Notes: generated by a model not told the origin, from the sequence alone. Numbered from the stretch's first letter, positions 21,437 through 30,206 are shown. The stretch is 64,000 nt of DNA from Colletes latitarsis (GCF_051014445.1 NW_027488366.1:20664001-20728000); one strand, 5' to 3'. Numbers and translations: made by a program.

Positions 21437-23704
21437 TCATCCGCCACGCCGAGGCGGCCGCTCGCGACTTCTCGCGACCGGGCGACGACCTCGGGCCACC
21501 GCACGAGCGCGAGCTTCAGCGCGCCGCTGAAGCTCGCGCTCCCTCCCCGCGGCCTCCTTCTGCAACATTACGTTCTCGCAGAAGGAGGCCACGGCCCTCC
21601 ACTGCTCCTCGCTGCCGAGCATGGCGCGCACCACGCCCGGCAGCGAGACATCCCGCCCGACGACGCCGACCAGGACACGGCGCTCCCCCTCCCACGCGGG
21701 GCATACCTCCAGGGTATGATCCGCCGTGTCCTGCTCAGCGTCGCAGTGGCAGCAACGCGCCGTCGGCTCCTTCCCTATCCGGCACAGGTATCTTCCGAAG
21801 CTGCCATGCCTGGAAAATACCTGTGCCATCCGGTAGGTGAGGCTGCCATGGCCTCTGTCCAGCCACTCCTTCAGGAGTGGCCGAACCGCCCCGACAGTCC
21901 GGTGCCCCGCGGTTGGCAGAGCCAGCCGCTCCTGCCACGCGAGCAACACGGACTGCCGGGCCTGGCGCTTCAAATCGCCCCAAGCAGGTTCCTGCCCGCC
22001 CGGGACCGCCCCCACCCCCGCGCGACGGTCGACGCGGTGCCGGTACATCACCGCGTGCGACCGCGCGAGCAGGTCCATGGGCGGCATCCCCGCTAGAACC
22101 GTCGCCGCCTCATGTGACATGGTCCGATACCCGCGGACGACCCTGAGCGCCATGCGCCTCTGCACCCGACGCAGCATAGTCATGCTGCGCCGGGAGGCAG
22201 CCAGGTCGTCCGCCCAGACGGGGGCCCCGTATAGGGCCACCGACTGGACCATTGCCACATAGAGGCGACGAACTCGGCCCGCCGGGCCCCCCAGGTTGGG
22301 CAGGATCCGGCCCAGAGCCGCAACCATCCTTTCCAACCGGGGGACCAGGCAGCGGAAATGCTCCTCGAAACGCCAGTGGCTATCGAGGATCAGCCCCAGA
22401 TACCTGATCTGGGGCTTCACCTCGATGTCAGCCCCACCCACCCGGATCAGAGGGGGTGGCGGATCCTGCCGAGGTGAATGAAACGCAATCACCTCGGTCT
22501 TATGGACCGCCACCGTCATCCCCATCCCCCTGATCCGGTCGACGACGCGTTGCAACCCCTCCTCCGCGCGACGCATGGCCCTCCCCCAGTGCGCCCCGAC
22601 GGCCAGCACCAGTGTGTCATCCGCATAACACACCGTGCTGACGCCGTCGGGGAGGCCGGCCCGCAACACCGAGTCGTACGCGATGTTCCACAGGAGTGGC
22701 CCGAGGACCGACCCCTGCGGAACACCGCAGTACACCTTCCTCCGCATATCACCATCCCGGCCCGGATACTCGATCCACCTGCCGCGGAGATAATCCCCGA
22801 CGACCGCCCTGAGACAAGGGGGGACTCGATGATATTCGAGTCCCCTCCTTATCTCTTCCCAGGGGAGGGTGTTAAAGGCATTGGCAATATCCAAGGATAT
22901 TGCCAATGCCACCCCTCCCCGGGAGACGGCCGCCTCCGAGAGGGCCCTCAGACGACCTATCGCGTCGATAGTCGATCGGCCCCCCCGGAAACCGAACTGG
23001 CAGTCGGCCAGACCGGGATCACCCCGCGACAGGTGCTCGACGAGGCGGGCAGCAATCACACCCTCGAAGAGCTTGCCCACCTCGTCGAGGAGACAAATGG
23101 GCCGGTATGCGGAGGGAGACTCCGCGGGCCGACCCTCCTTCCGGAGGAGGACCATCCTCGCCACCTTCCAACTGGGGGGGAATCGCCCGTCCCTCAGGCA
23201 GCGGTCGAACAACCGCCTGAGGTCGGCCCCAAGGACGCCCTGGGTCAAGACCCAAACCCGGCCGGGCACACCATCCGGACCCGGGGCCGTGTTACGAACC
23301 CCGAGCCGTCTGATGGCCGCTGCCAGCTCCTCCTGCGTGACCCCCAGCTCGGCCGTCCACTCCACTGGGACAGCCGCCGCCGCCGGAGGACGCGGTCCCC
23401 TCTCCCCAATTGGGAAGAGTGTATTGACCACGTCCTCCAGCAGCCGGGGGTCAAGACCCTCGGTGACGGGGGGCGCCCACGGGCGGAGCTTATTCAGCAC
23501 CACCTTATATGGGCGCCCCCATGGATCGTCATCAAGGGTCTGGAGGAGCTCCTTCCATGCCTGGGTCTTGGCCCGTTTGATGGCGACCTGCAGAGCAACC
23601 CGCGCCACGCGGTATGCTCCATACAGGTCATCAGCTGCCCTCGCTCGCGCCACGCCGTCGCCTGTACGTTGACGACGGCGCGCGCGGGTGTACTGGCGTC
23701 GGGC
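21437..23704 (-). CDS. Truncated ORF2: R1-clade reverse transcriptase with C-terminal CCHC
   Basis: A frame of 755 sense codons plus TGA, open right up to the 5' junction, so it has no native start; the first possible start (GTG at 23,651-23,653) is codon 18 and is probably not used. Numbering from the junction: APGPDG at 140-145, YRPI at 200-203, QFGFR..RST at 236-245, motif A LDIANAF with D272, motif B CGVPQGS at 326-332, motif C YADD at 360-363, KTE at 402-404, YLGL at 435-438. All three catalytic aspartates are present. A C-x2-C-x8-H-x4-C motif (C651, C654, H663, C668) lies in a DTADHTLEVCPAW context typical of R1-clade ORF2. The last 40 residues are rich in Arg. The protein would copy element RNA into DNA at a nicked target. 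The upstream endonuclease domain is absent, so this copy is not expected to move by itself. No internal stop or frameshift. Confidence 0.95.
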   Translation of the reverse strand, partial: ARRQYTRARRRQRTGDGVARARAADDLYGAYRVARVALQVAIKRAKTQAWKELLQTLDDDPWGRPYKVVLNKLRPWAPPVTEGLDPRLLEDVVNTLFPIGERGPRPPAAAAVPVEWTAELGVTQEELAAAIRRLGVRNTAPGPDGVPGRVWVLTQGVLGADLRRLFDRCLRDGRFPPSWKVARMVLLRKEGRPAESPSAYRPICLLDEVGKLFEGVIAARLVEHLSRGDPGLADCQFGFRGGRSTIDAIGRLRALSEAAVSRGGVALAISLDIANAFNTLPWEEIRRGLEYHRVPPCLRAVVGDYLRGRWIEYPGRDGDMRRKVYCGVPQGSVLGPLLWNIAYDSVLRAGLPDGVSTVCYADDTLVLAVGAHWGRAMRRAEEGLQRVVDRIRGMGMTVAVHKTEVIAFHSPRQDPPPPLIRVGGADIEVKPQIRYLGLILDSHWRFEEHFRCLVPRLERMVAALGRILPNLGGPAGRVRRLYVAMVQSVALYGAPVWADDLAASRRSMTMLRRVQRRMALRVVRGYRTMSHEAATVLAGMPPMDLLARSHAVMYRHRVDRRAGVGAVPGGQEPAWGDLKRQARQSVLLAWQERLALPTAGHRTVGAVRPLLKEWLDRGHGSLTYRMAQVFSRHGSFGRYLCRIGKEPTARCCHCDAEQDTADHTLEVCPAWEGERRVLVGVVGRDVSLPGVVRAMLGSEEQWRAVASFCENVMLQKEAAGRERELQRRAEARARAVARGRRPVARSRERPPRRGG
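21506..21540. repeat. 16-bp perfect hairpin in the ORF2 C-terminal coding region
   Basis: AGCGCGAGCTTCAGCG (21,506-21,521) and its exact complement (21,525-21,540) are separated by only 3 nt (CGC). In protein terms it covers the Arg/Glu/Ala-rich stretch about 24 residues before the end. It is among the longest perfect stems in the element. Confidence 0.93.
21551..21590. repeat. 13-bp perfect hairpin in ORF2
   Basis: GGCCTCCTTCTGC (21,551-21,563) pairs exactly with 21,578-21,590 across 14 nt. It begins 10 bp after the end of the 16-bp hairpin, so the two form consecutive stems. A 9-bp perfect stem follows (21,608-21,616 with 21,639-21,647). Confidence 0.9.
21671..21733. repeat. 12-bp inverted repeat in ORF2 beside the CCHC codons
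   Basis: CAGGACACGGCG (21,671-21,682) pairs exactly with 21,722-21,733. The 39-bp interior contains a smaller CATACC/GGTATG stem, so the region can fold as a nested hairpin. It covers codons of the conserved DTADHTLEVC segment, part of the CCHC motif. Confidence 0.88.
21781..21827. repeat. 11-bp inverted repeat in ORF2
   Basis: GGCACAGGTAT (21,781-21,791) pairs exactly with 21,817-21,827. A tight 9-bp stem with a 2-nt gap follows at 21,862-21,881. Confidence 0.88.
22027..22062. repeat. 13-bp stem with one bulge in ORF2
   Basis: GGTCGACGCGGTG (22,027-22,039) pairs with 22,049-22,062, with a single unpaired G at 22,057 and a 9-nt loop. A compound hairpin follows at about 22,157-22,198, whose core is CGCAGCAT/ATGCTGCG (22,170-22,177 and 22,182-22,189). 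Confidence 0.8.
22392..22497. repeat. Cluster of 9-10 bp inverted repeats in ORF2
   Basis: AGCCCCAGAT (22,392-22,401) pairs with 22,407-22,416. TTCACCTCG (22,416-22,424) pairs with 22,470-22,478. CCGAGGTGA (22,469-22,477) pairs with 22,489-22,497. The last two share the segment 22,470-22,477 and so are alternatives, giving a possible switch between two folds. Confidence 0.85.
22604..22640. repeat. Hairpin with the YADD codons at its tip
   Basis: CAGCAC plus GTGTGT (22,604-22,609 and 22,612-22,617) pair with ACACAC plus GTGCTG (22,628-22,633 and 22,635-22,640), with a small internal loop of 2 against 1. The 10-nt loop at 22,618-22,627 holds most of the YADD codons (22,616-22,627). Part of the pairing follows from the protein sequence (CYADDT), so the fold may be partly incidental. 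Confidence 0.75.
22715..22730. repeat. 6-bp tetraloop hairpin at RT motif B
   Basis: CTGCGG (22,715-22,720) and CCGCAG (22,725-22,730) are separated by a 4-nt loop. It lies over the codons of CGVPQG, RT motif B. It is short, so weak taken alone. Confidence 0.6.
22820..22845. repeat. 10-bp perfect hairpin in ORF2
   Basis: GGGGACTCGA (22,820-22,829) pairs exactly with 22,836-22,845 around a 6-nt loop. It lies 32 bp from the motif A palindrome, between motifs A and B in the coding sequence. Confidence 0.9.
22877..22910. repeat. 34-bp near-perfect palindrome over RT motif A
   Basis: GGCATTGGCAATATCC (22,877-22,892) and its exact complement (22,895-22,910) are separated by 2 nt. The segment encodes ALAISLDIANAF; the codon of the catalytic Asp (22,889-22,891) lies near the centre of the palindrome. 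The flanking GGGGAGGGT and ACCCCTCCCC extend the symmetry with small gaps. Confidence 0.95.
23036..23089. repeat. 16-bp stem with one mismatch in ORF2
   Basis: CTCGACGAGGCGGGCA (23,036-23,051) pairs with TGCCCACCTCGTCGAG (23,074-23,089) at 15 of 16 positions across 22 nt. The mismatch is C-A on the plus strand but a G-U pair in the element's own RNA. Confidence 0.9.
23192..23222. repeat. 11-bp bulged stem in ORF2
   Basis: CCTCAG plus GCGGT (23,192-23,197 and 23,201-23,205) pair with ACCGC plus CTGAGG (23,212-23,216 and 23,217-23,222), with a 3-nt bulge and a 6-nt loop. It is followed by a 6-bp stem with a 2-nt gap at 23,241-23,254 (TGGGTC/GACCCA). Confidence 0.75.
23469..23520. repeat. 11-bp inverted repeat near the truncated 5' end
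   Basis: GGGGGCGCCCA (23,469-23,479) pairs exactly with 23,510-23,520. Each arm itself contains the palindrome GGGCGCCC. It covers the two PW motifs of ORF2 (DDDPWGRPY and LRPWAPP), just upstream of the RT domain. Confidence 0.88.
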
Positions 23705-23719
23705 ATCCCAGACCTAACT
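23705..23719 (+). repeat. Target-site duplication, right copy
   Basis: Exact copy of 20,876-20,890, directly after the last element base GGGC. The satellite then continues in normal phase (ACTTGCGTTATCC), so the element went in without loss of target sequence. Confidence 0.93.
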
Positions 23720-24071
23720 TGCGTTATCCTCTAAAATATTGATCGAAACCAGGTTTAATCGACTGCTTCAGTGTGGTACCACATTACTACGTGATCCAAA
23801 CCAGAAAAAACCCAGGATCAGTTCAACAAGTATGTGAAGAATGCGAAAGTATGAGTCTGATGAGTGAAAATCCCAGGGCTAACCTAGACCTAACATGCGT
23901 TATCCTCCAAAATATTGATCCAAACCAGGTTTAATGGACTGTTTCAGTGTGGTACCACACTACTACGTGATACAAACCAGAAAAAACCCAGGATCTGTTC
24001 AACAAGTATGTGAAAAACGCGAAAGTATGAGCCTGATGAGGACAAATCCCAGACCTATCCCAGACCTAACT

Positions 24072-24247
24072 TGCGTTGTCCTCTAAGATATTGATGGAAA
24101 CCAGGTTTAATGGACTGTTTCAGTGTTGTACTTCATTACTACGTGATGCAATCCAGAAAAAGCCCAGGATCTAGCCATCAAGTATGAGAAATATGCGAAA
24201 GAATGAGCCTGATGAGAGCAAATCCCAGACCTAACCTAGACCTAACA
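24072..24247 (+). repeat. Representative class B satellite monomer
   Basis: A complete 176-bp monomer of the second common class. It differs from class A mainly in the second half: TGCAATCCAGAAAAAGCCCA, then GATCTAGCCAT(C/G)AAG, TATGAGAAATATGCG and GAATGAGCCTGATGAGAGC. In this class the central dyad is often lost (TGTTGTACTTCAT). Class B monomers are often followed by ATGAATTATTCTC in place of ATGCGTTATCCTC. A and B monomers are interspersed all through the array. Confidence 0.85.
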
Positions 24248-26835
24248 TGCGTTATCCTCGAAAATATTTATCAAGACCAGGTTTAATTGATTGTTTCAGT
24301 GTGGACCCACATTACTACGTGATCCCAACCAGAAAAAACCCAGGATCCGTTCAACAAGTATGTGAAGAATGCGAAAGTATGAGCCTGATGAGAGCAAATC
24401 CCAGACCTAACCTAGACCTAACATGAATTATTCTCTAAAATATTGATCGAAACCAGGTTTAATTGACTGTTTCAGTGTGGTCCCACATTACTACGTGATC
24501 CAAACCAGAAAAAACCCAGGATCAGTTCAACAAGTATGTGAAGAATGCGAAAGTATGAGTCTGATGAGTGAAAATCCCAGGGCTAACCTAGACCTAACAT
24601 GCGTTATCCACTAAAATATTGATCGAAGCCAGGTTTAATCGACTGTTTCAGTGTGGTATCACACTACTACGTGACCCAAACAAGAAAAAACCCATGATCT
24701 GTTCAGCAAGTATGTGAAAAACGCGAAACTGTGAGCCTGATGTGGGCAAATCATAGACCTAACCCAGACCTAAGATGCGTTGTCCTCTAAAATATTGATG
24801 GAAACCAGGTTTCATTGACTGTTTCAGTGTGGTACTACATTACTACGTGATGCAATCCAGAAAAAGCCCAGGATCTAGCCATCAAGTATGAGAAATATGC
24901 GAAAGTAAAAGCCTGATGAGGGCAAATCCTAGACCTATCCCAGACTTAACTTGCGTTATCCTCTAAAATATTTATCAAGACCAGGTTTAATTGATTGTTT
25001 CAGTGTGGTACCACATTACTATGTGATCCAAACCAGAAAAAACCCAGGATCTGTTCAACAAGTATGTGAAGTGTGCGAAAGTATGAGTCTGATGAGGGCA
25101 AATCCCAGACCTATCCCAGACCTAACATGCGTTATCCTCGAAAATATTTATCAAGACCAGGTTTAATTGATTGTTTCATTGTGGACCCACATTACTACGT
25201 GATCCCAACCAGAAAAAACCCAGGATCCGTTCAACAAGTATGTCAAGAATGCGAAAGTATGAGTCTGATGAGCGAAAATCCCAGACCTAACCTAGACCTA
25301 ACATGCGTTATCCTCTAAAATATTGATCGAAACCAGGTTTAATTGACCGTTTCAGTGTGGTACCACATTACTACGTGATCCAAACCAGAAAAAACCCAGG
25401 ATCCGTTCAACAAGTATGTGAAGGATGCGAAAGTACGAGTCCGATCAGTGAAAATCTCAGGCCTTACCTAGACCTAACTTGCGTTGTCCTCTAAAATATT
25501 GATGGAAACCTGGTTTCATTGACTGTTTCATTGTGGTACTACATTAGTACGTGATGCAATCCAGAAAAAGCCCAGGATCTAGCCATCAAGTATGAGAAAT
25601 ATGCGTAAGAATGAGCCTGATGAGAGCAAATCCCAGACCTAACCTAGACCTAACATGCGTTATCCTCTAACATATTGAGCGAAACCAGGTTTAATGGACT
25701 GTTTCAGTGTGGTACCACACTACTTCGTGATCCAAACCAGAAAAAACCCAGGATCTGTTCAACAAGTATGTGAAAAACGCGAAACTGTGAGCCTGATGAG
25801 GGCAAATCTTAGACCTAACCCAGACCTAAGATGCGTTATCCTCTAAAATATTTATCCAGACCAGGTTTAATTAATTGTTTCAGCGTGGTACCACATTACT
25901 ACGTGATCCAAACCAGAAAAAACCCAGGATCTGTTCAACAAGTATGTGAAAAACGCGAAAGTATGAGTCTGATGAGTGAAAATCCCAGACATATCCCAGA
26001 CCTAACTTGCGTTGTCCTCTAAGATATTGATGGAAACCAGGTTTAATTGACTGTTTCAGTGTTGTACTACATTACTACGTGATGCAATCCAGAAAAAGCC
26101 CAGGATCTAGCCATCAAGTATGAGAAATATGCGAAAGAATGAGCCTGATGAGAGCAAGTCCCAGACCTAACTTGCAATGTCCTCTAAGATATTGATGGAA
26201 ACCAGGTTTAATTGACTGTTTCAGTGTCGTTCCACATTACTACGTGATACAATCCAGAAACAGCCCAGGATCTAACCATGAAGTATGAGAAATATGCGAA
26301 AGTATGAGCCTGATGAGGGCAAATCCTAGACCTAACCCAGACCTATCATGCGTTATCCTCTAAAATATTTATCAAGACCAGGTTTAATTGATTGTTTCAG
26401 TGTGGTCCCACATTACTACGTGATCCAAACCAGAAAAAACCCAGGATCTGTTCAACATGTATGAGAAATATGCGAAAGAATGAGCCTGATGAGAGCAAAT
26501 CCCAGACCTAACCTAGACCTAACATGAATTATTCTCTAAAGTATTGATCGAAACCAGGTTTAATTGACTGTTTCAGTGAGGTCCCACATTACTACGTGAT
26601 CCAAACCAGAAAAAACCCAGAATCCGTTCAACAAGTATGTGAAGAATGCGAAAGTATGAGTCTGATAAATGAAAATCCCAGGCCTAACCTAGACCTAACA
26701 TGAGTTATACTCTAAAATATTGATCGCAACCTGGTTTAATCGACTGTTTCAGTGTGCTACCACATTACTATGTGATCCAAACCAGAAAATAACCCAGGAT
26801 CTGTTCAACGAGTATGTTAAGTGTGCGAAAGTATG
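24206..26835 (+). repeat. 2.63-kb satellite block, first copy
   Basis: From about 24,206 the sequence is repeated from about 26,836 at an offset of 2,630 bp, through class B monomers and the rare form TTCAGCAAG (24,703 and 27,333). After about 25,010 the offset becomes 2,982 bp, because the second copy has two extra monomers (352 bp). With that shift, near identity runs to 26,685 (partner 29,667). Confidence 0.85.
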
Positions 26836-29667
26836 AGCCTGATGAGAGCAAATCCCAGACCTAACCTAGACCTAACATGCGTTATCCTCGAAAATATTTA
26901 TCAAGACCAGGTTTAATTGATTGTTTCAGTGTGGACCCACATTACTACGTGATCCCAACCAGAAAAAACCCAGGATCCGTTCAACAAGTATGTGAAGAAT
27001 GCGAAAGTATGAGCCTGATGAGAGCAAATCCCAGACCTAACCTAGACCTAACATGAATTATTCTCTAAAATATTGATCGAAACCAGGTTTAATTGACTGT
27101 TTCAGTGTGGTCCCACATTACTACGTGATCCAAACCAGAAAAAACCCAGGATCAGTTCAACAAGTATGTGAAGAATGCGAAAGTATGAGTCTGATGAGTG
27201 AAAATCCCAGGGCTAACCTAGACCTAACATGCGTTATCCACTAAAATATTGATCGAAGCCAGGTTTAATCGACTGTTTCAGTGTGGTATCACACTACTAC
27301 GTGACCCAAACAAGAAAAAACCCATGATCTGTTCAGCAAGTATGTGAAAAACGCGAAACTGTGAGCCTGATGTGGGCAAATCATAGACCTAACCCAGACC
27401 TAAGATGCGTTGTCCTCTAAAATATTGATGGAAACCAGGTTTCATTGACTGTTTCAGTGTGGTACTACATTACTACGTGATGCAATCCAGAAAAAGCCCA
27501 GGATCTAGCCATCAAGTATGAGAAATATGCGAAAGTAAAAGCCTGATGAGGGCAAATCCTAGACCTATCCCAGACTTAACTTGCGTTATCCTCTAAAATA
27601 TTTATCAAGACCAGGTTTAATTGATTGTTTCAGTGTGGTACCACATTACTACGTGATCCACACCAGAAAAAACCCAAGATCCGTTCAACAAGTATGTGAA
27701 GAATGCGAAAGTATGAGTCTGATGAGGTCAAATCCCAGACCAATCCCAGACTTAACTTGCGTTATCCTCTAAAATATTAATCGAAACCAGGTTTAATCGA
27801 CTGTTTCAGTGTGGTACCACATTACTATGTGATCCAAACCAGAAAAAACCCAGGATCTGTTCAACAAGTATGTGAAAAACGCGAAAGTATGAGTCTGATG
27901 AGGTCAAATCCCAGACCAATCCCAGACTTAACTTGCGTTATCCTCTAAAATATTGATCGAAACCAGGTTTAATCGACTGTTTCAGTGTGGTACCACATTA
28001 CTACGTGATCCAAACCAGAAAAAACCCAGGATCTGTTCAACGAGTATGTGAAGTGTGCGAAAGTATGAGTCTGATGAGGGCAAATCCCAGACCTATCCCA
28101 GACCTAACATGCGTTATCCTCGAAAATATTTATCAAGACCAGGTTTAATTGATTGTTTCAGTGTGGACCCACATTACTACGTGATCCCAACCAGAAAAAA
28201 CCCAGGATCCGTTCAACAAGTATGTCAAGAATGCGAAAGTATGAGTCTGATGAGCGAAAATCCCAGACCTAACCTAGACCTAACATGCGTTATCCTCTAA
28301 AATATTGATCGAAACCAGGTTTAATTGACCGTTTCAGTGTGGTACCACATTACTACGTGATCCAAACCAGAAAAAACCCAGGATCCGTTCAACAAGTATG
28401 TGAAGGATGCGAAAGTACGAGTCCGATCAGTGAAAATCTCAGGCCTTACCTAGACCTAACTTGCGTTGTCCTCTAAAATATTGATGGAAACCTGGTTTCA
28501 TTGACTGTTTCAGTGTGGTACTACATTAGTACGTGATGCAATCCAGAAAAAGCCCAGGATCTAGCCATCAAGTATGAGAAATATGCGTAAGAATGAGCCT
28601 GATGAGAGCAAATCCCAGACCTAACCTAGACCTAACATGCGTTATCCTCTAAAATATTGAGCGAAACCAGGTTTAATGGACTGTTTCAGTGTGGTACCAC
28701 ACTACTTCGTGATCCAAACCAGAAAAAACCCAGGATCTGTTCAACAAGTATGTGAAAAACGCGAAACTGTGAGCCTGATGAGGGCAAATCTTAGACCTAA
28801 CCCAGACCTAAGATGCGTTATCCTCTAAAATATTTATCCAGACCAGGTTTAATTAATTGTTTCAGCGTGGTACCACATTACTACGTGATCCAAACCAGAA
28901 AAAACCCAGGATCTGTTCAACAAGTATGTGAAAAACGCGAAAGTATGAGTCTGATGAGTGAAAATCCCAGACATATCCCAGACCTAACTTGCGTTGTCCT
29001 CTAAGATATTGATGGAAACCAGGTTTAATTGACTGTTTCAGTGTTGTACTACATTACTACGTGATGCAATCCAGAAAAAGCCCAGGATCTAGCCATCAAG
29101 TATGAGAAATATGCGAAAGAATGAGCCTGATGAGAGCAAGTCCCAGACCTAACTTGCAATGTCCTCTAAGATATTGATGGAAACCAGGTTTAATTGACTG
29201 TTTCAGTGTCGTTCCACATTACTACGTGATACAATCCAGAAACAGCCCAGGATCTAACCATGAAGTATGAGAAATATGCGAAAGTATGAGCCTGATGAGG
29301 GCAAATCCTAGACCTAACCCAGACCTATCATGCGTTATCCTCTAAAATATTTATCAAGACCAGGTTTAATTGATTGTTTCAGTGTGGTCCCACATTACTA
29401 CGTGATCCAAACCAGAAAAAACCCAGGATCTGTTCAACATGTATGAGAAATATGCGAAAGAATGAGCCTGATGAGAGCAAATCCCAGACCTAACCTAGAC
29501 CTAACATGAATTATTCTCTAAAGTATTGATCGAAACCAGGTTTAATTGACTGTTTCAGTGAGGTCCCACATTACTACGTGATCCAAACCAGAAAAAACCC
29601 AGAATCCGTTCAACAAGTATGTGAAGAATGCGAAAGTATGAGTCTGATAAATGAAAATCCCAGGCCT
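26836..29667 (+). repeat. 2.63-kb satellite block, second copy with two extra monomers
   Basis: This follows directly on the first copy, as in a tandem duplication. The two extra monomers lie at about 27,650-28,000. Even private errors such as TGCGTAAGAATGAGCC (25,603 and 28,585) and GTACGAGTCCGATCAG (25,433 and 28,415) are shared, so the copying is recent. Confidence 0.85.
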
Positions 29668-30206
29668 ATCCCAGACCTAACTTGCGTTATCCTCTAAAAT
29701 TTTGATCGAAACCAGGTTTAATTGACCGTTTCAGTGTGGTACCACATTACTACGTGATCCAAACCAGAAAAAACCCAGGATCAGTTCAACAAGTATGTGA
29801 AGAATGCGAAAGTATGAGTCTGATGAGTGAAAATCCCAGGGCTAACCTAGACCTAACATGCGTTATCCTCTAAAATATTGATCCAAACCAGGTTTAATGG
29901 ACTGTTTCAGTGTGGTACCACACTACTACGTGATACAAACCAGAAAAAACCCAGGATCTGTTCAACAAGTATGTGAAAAACGCGAAAGTATGAGCCTGAT
30001 GAGGACAAATCCCAGACCTATCCCAGACCTAACTTGCGTTGTCCTCTAAGATATTGATGGAAACCAGGTTTAATTGACTGTTTCAGTGTTGTACTTCATT
30101 ACTACGTGATGCAATCCAGAAAAAGCCCAGGATCTAGCCATCAAGTATGAGAAATATGCGAGAGAATGAGCCTGATGAGAGCAAATCCCAGACCTAACAT
30201 GAATTA

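Larger units (their letters stand above)
20891..23704 (-). mobile_element. 5'-truncated R1-clade non-LTR retrotransposon
   Basis: A 2.8-kb G+C-rich insert (about two-thirds G+C by eye) in the 40% G+C satellite. On the minus strand it reads: truncated ORF2, stop, 3' UTR of about 516 bp, poly(A). No LTRs or terminal inverted repeats are present. It is bounded by a perfect 15-16 bp direct repeat. The 5' part (ORF1 and the APE-type endonuclease domain normally at the start of ORF2) is missing, as expected when first-strand synthesis stops early. The unbroken frame, perfect target-site duplication and unmutated A tail point to a recent insertion. R1-clade membership rests on the RT motifs and the C-terminal CCHC pattern; naming the family needs a search. 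Confidence 0.95.

Noticed and set aside
21716..22262. Several overlapping plus-strand frames and minus-strand shadow frames in the retrotransposon
   Set aside because: They are out-of-frame shadows of ORF2 or of the G+C-rich 3' UTR, with no motif of any known family.
23036..23089. Inverted repeats as ends of a DNA transposon or as transcription terminators
   Set aside because: There are many of them, they lie inside an RT gene, and the true element ends are set by the target-site duplication and poly(A) tail.
20891..23704. Endogenous virus or LTR element
   Set aside because: No LTR, protease, RNase H or envelope signal. The poly(A) tail, target-site duplication and R1-type RT with C-terminal CCHC identify a non-LTR retrotransposon.
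22478..23734. Antisense open frame of 418 codons on the plus strand
   Set aside because: It lies wholly opposite ORF2 and runs into the satellite at its end. ORF2 has all the RT motifs on the minus strand; G+C-rich codons in ORF2 make stops rare in the opposite frame. No recognisable domain.
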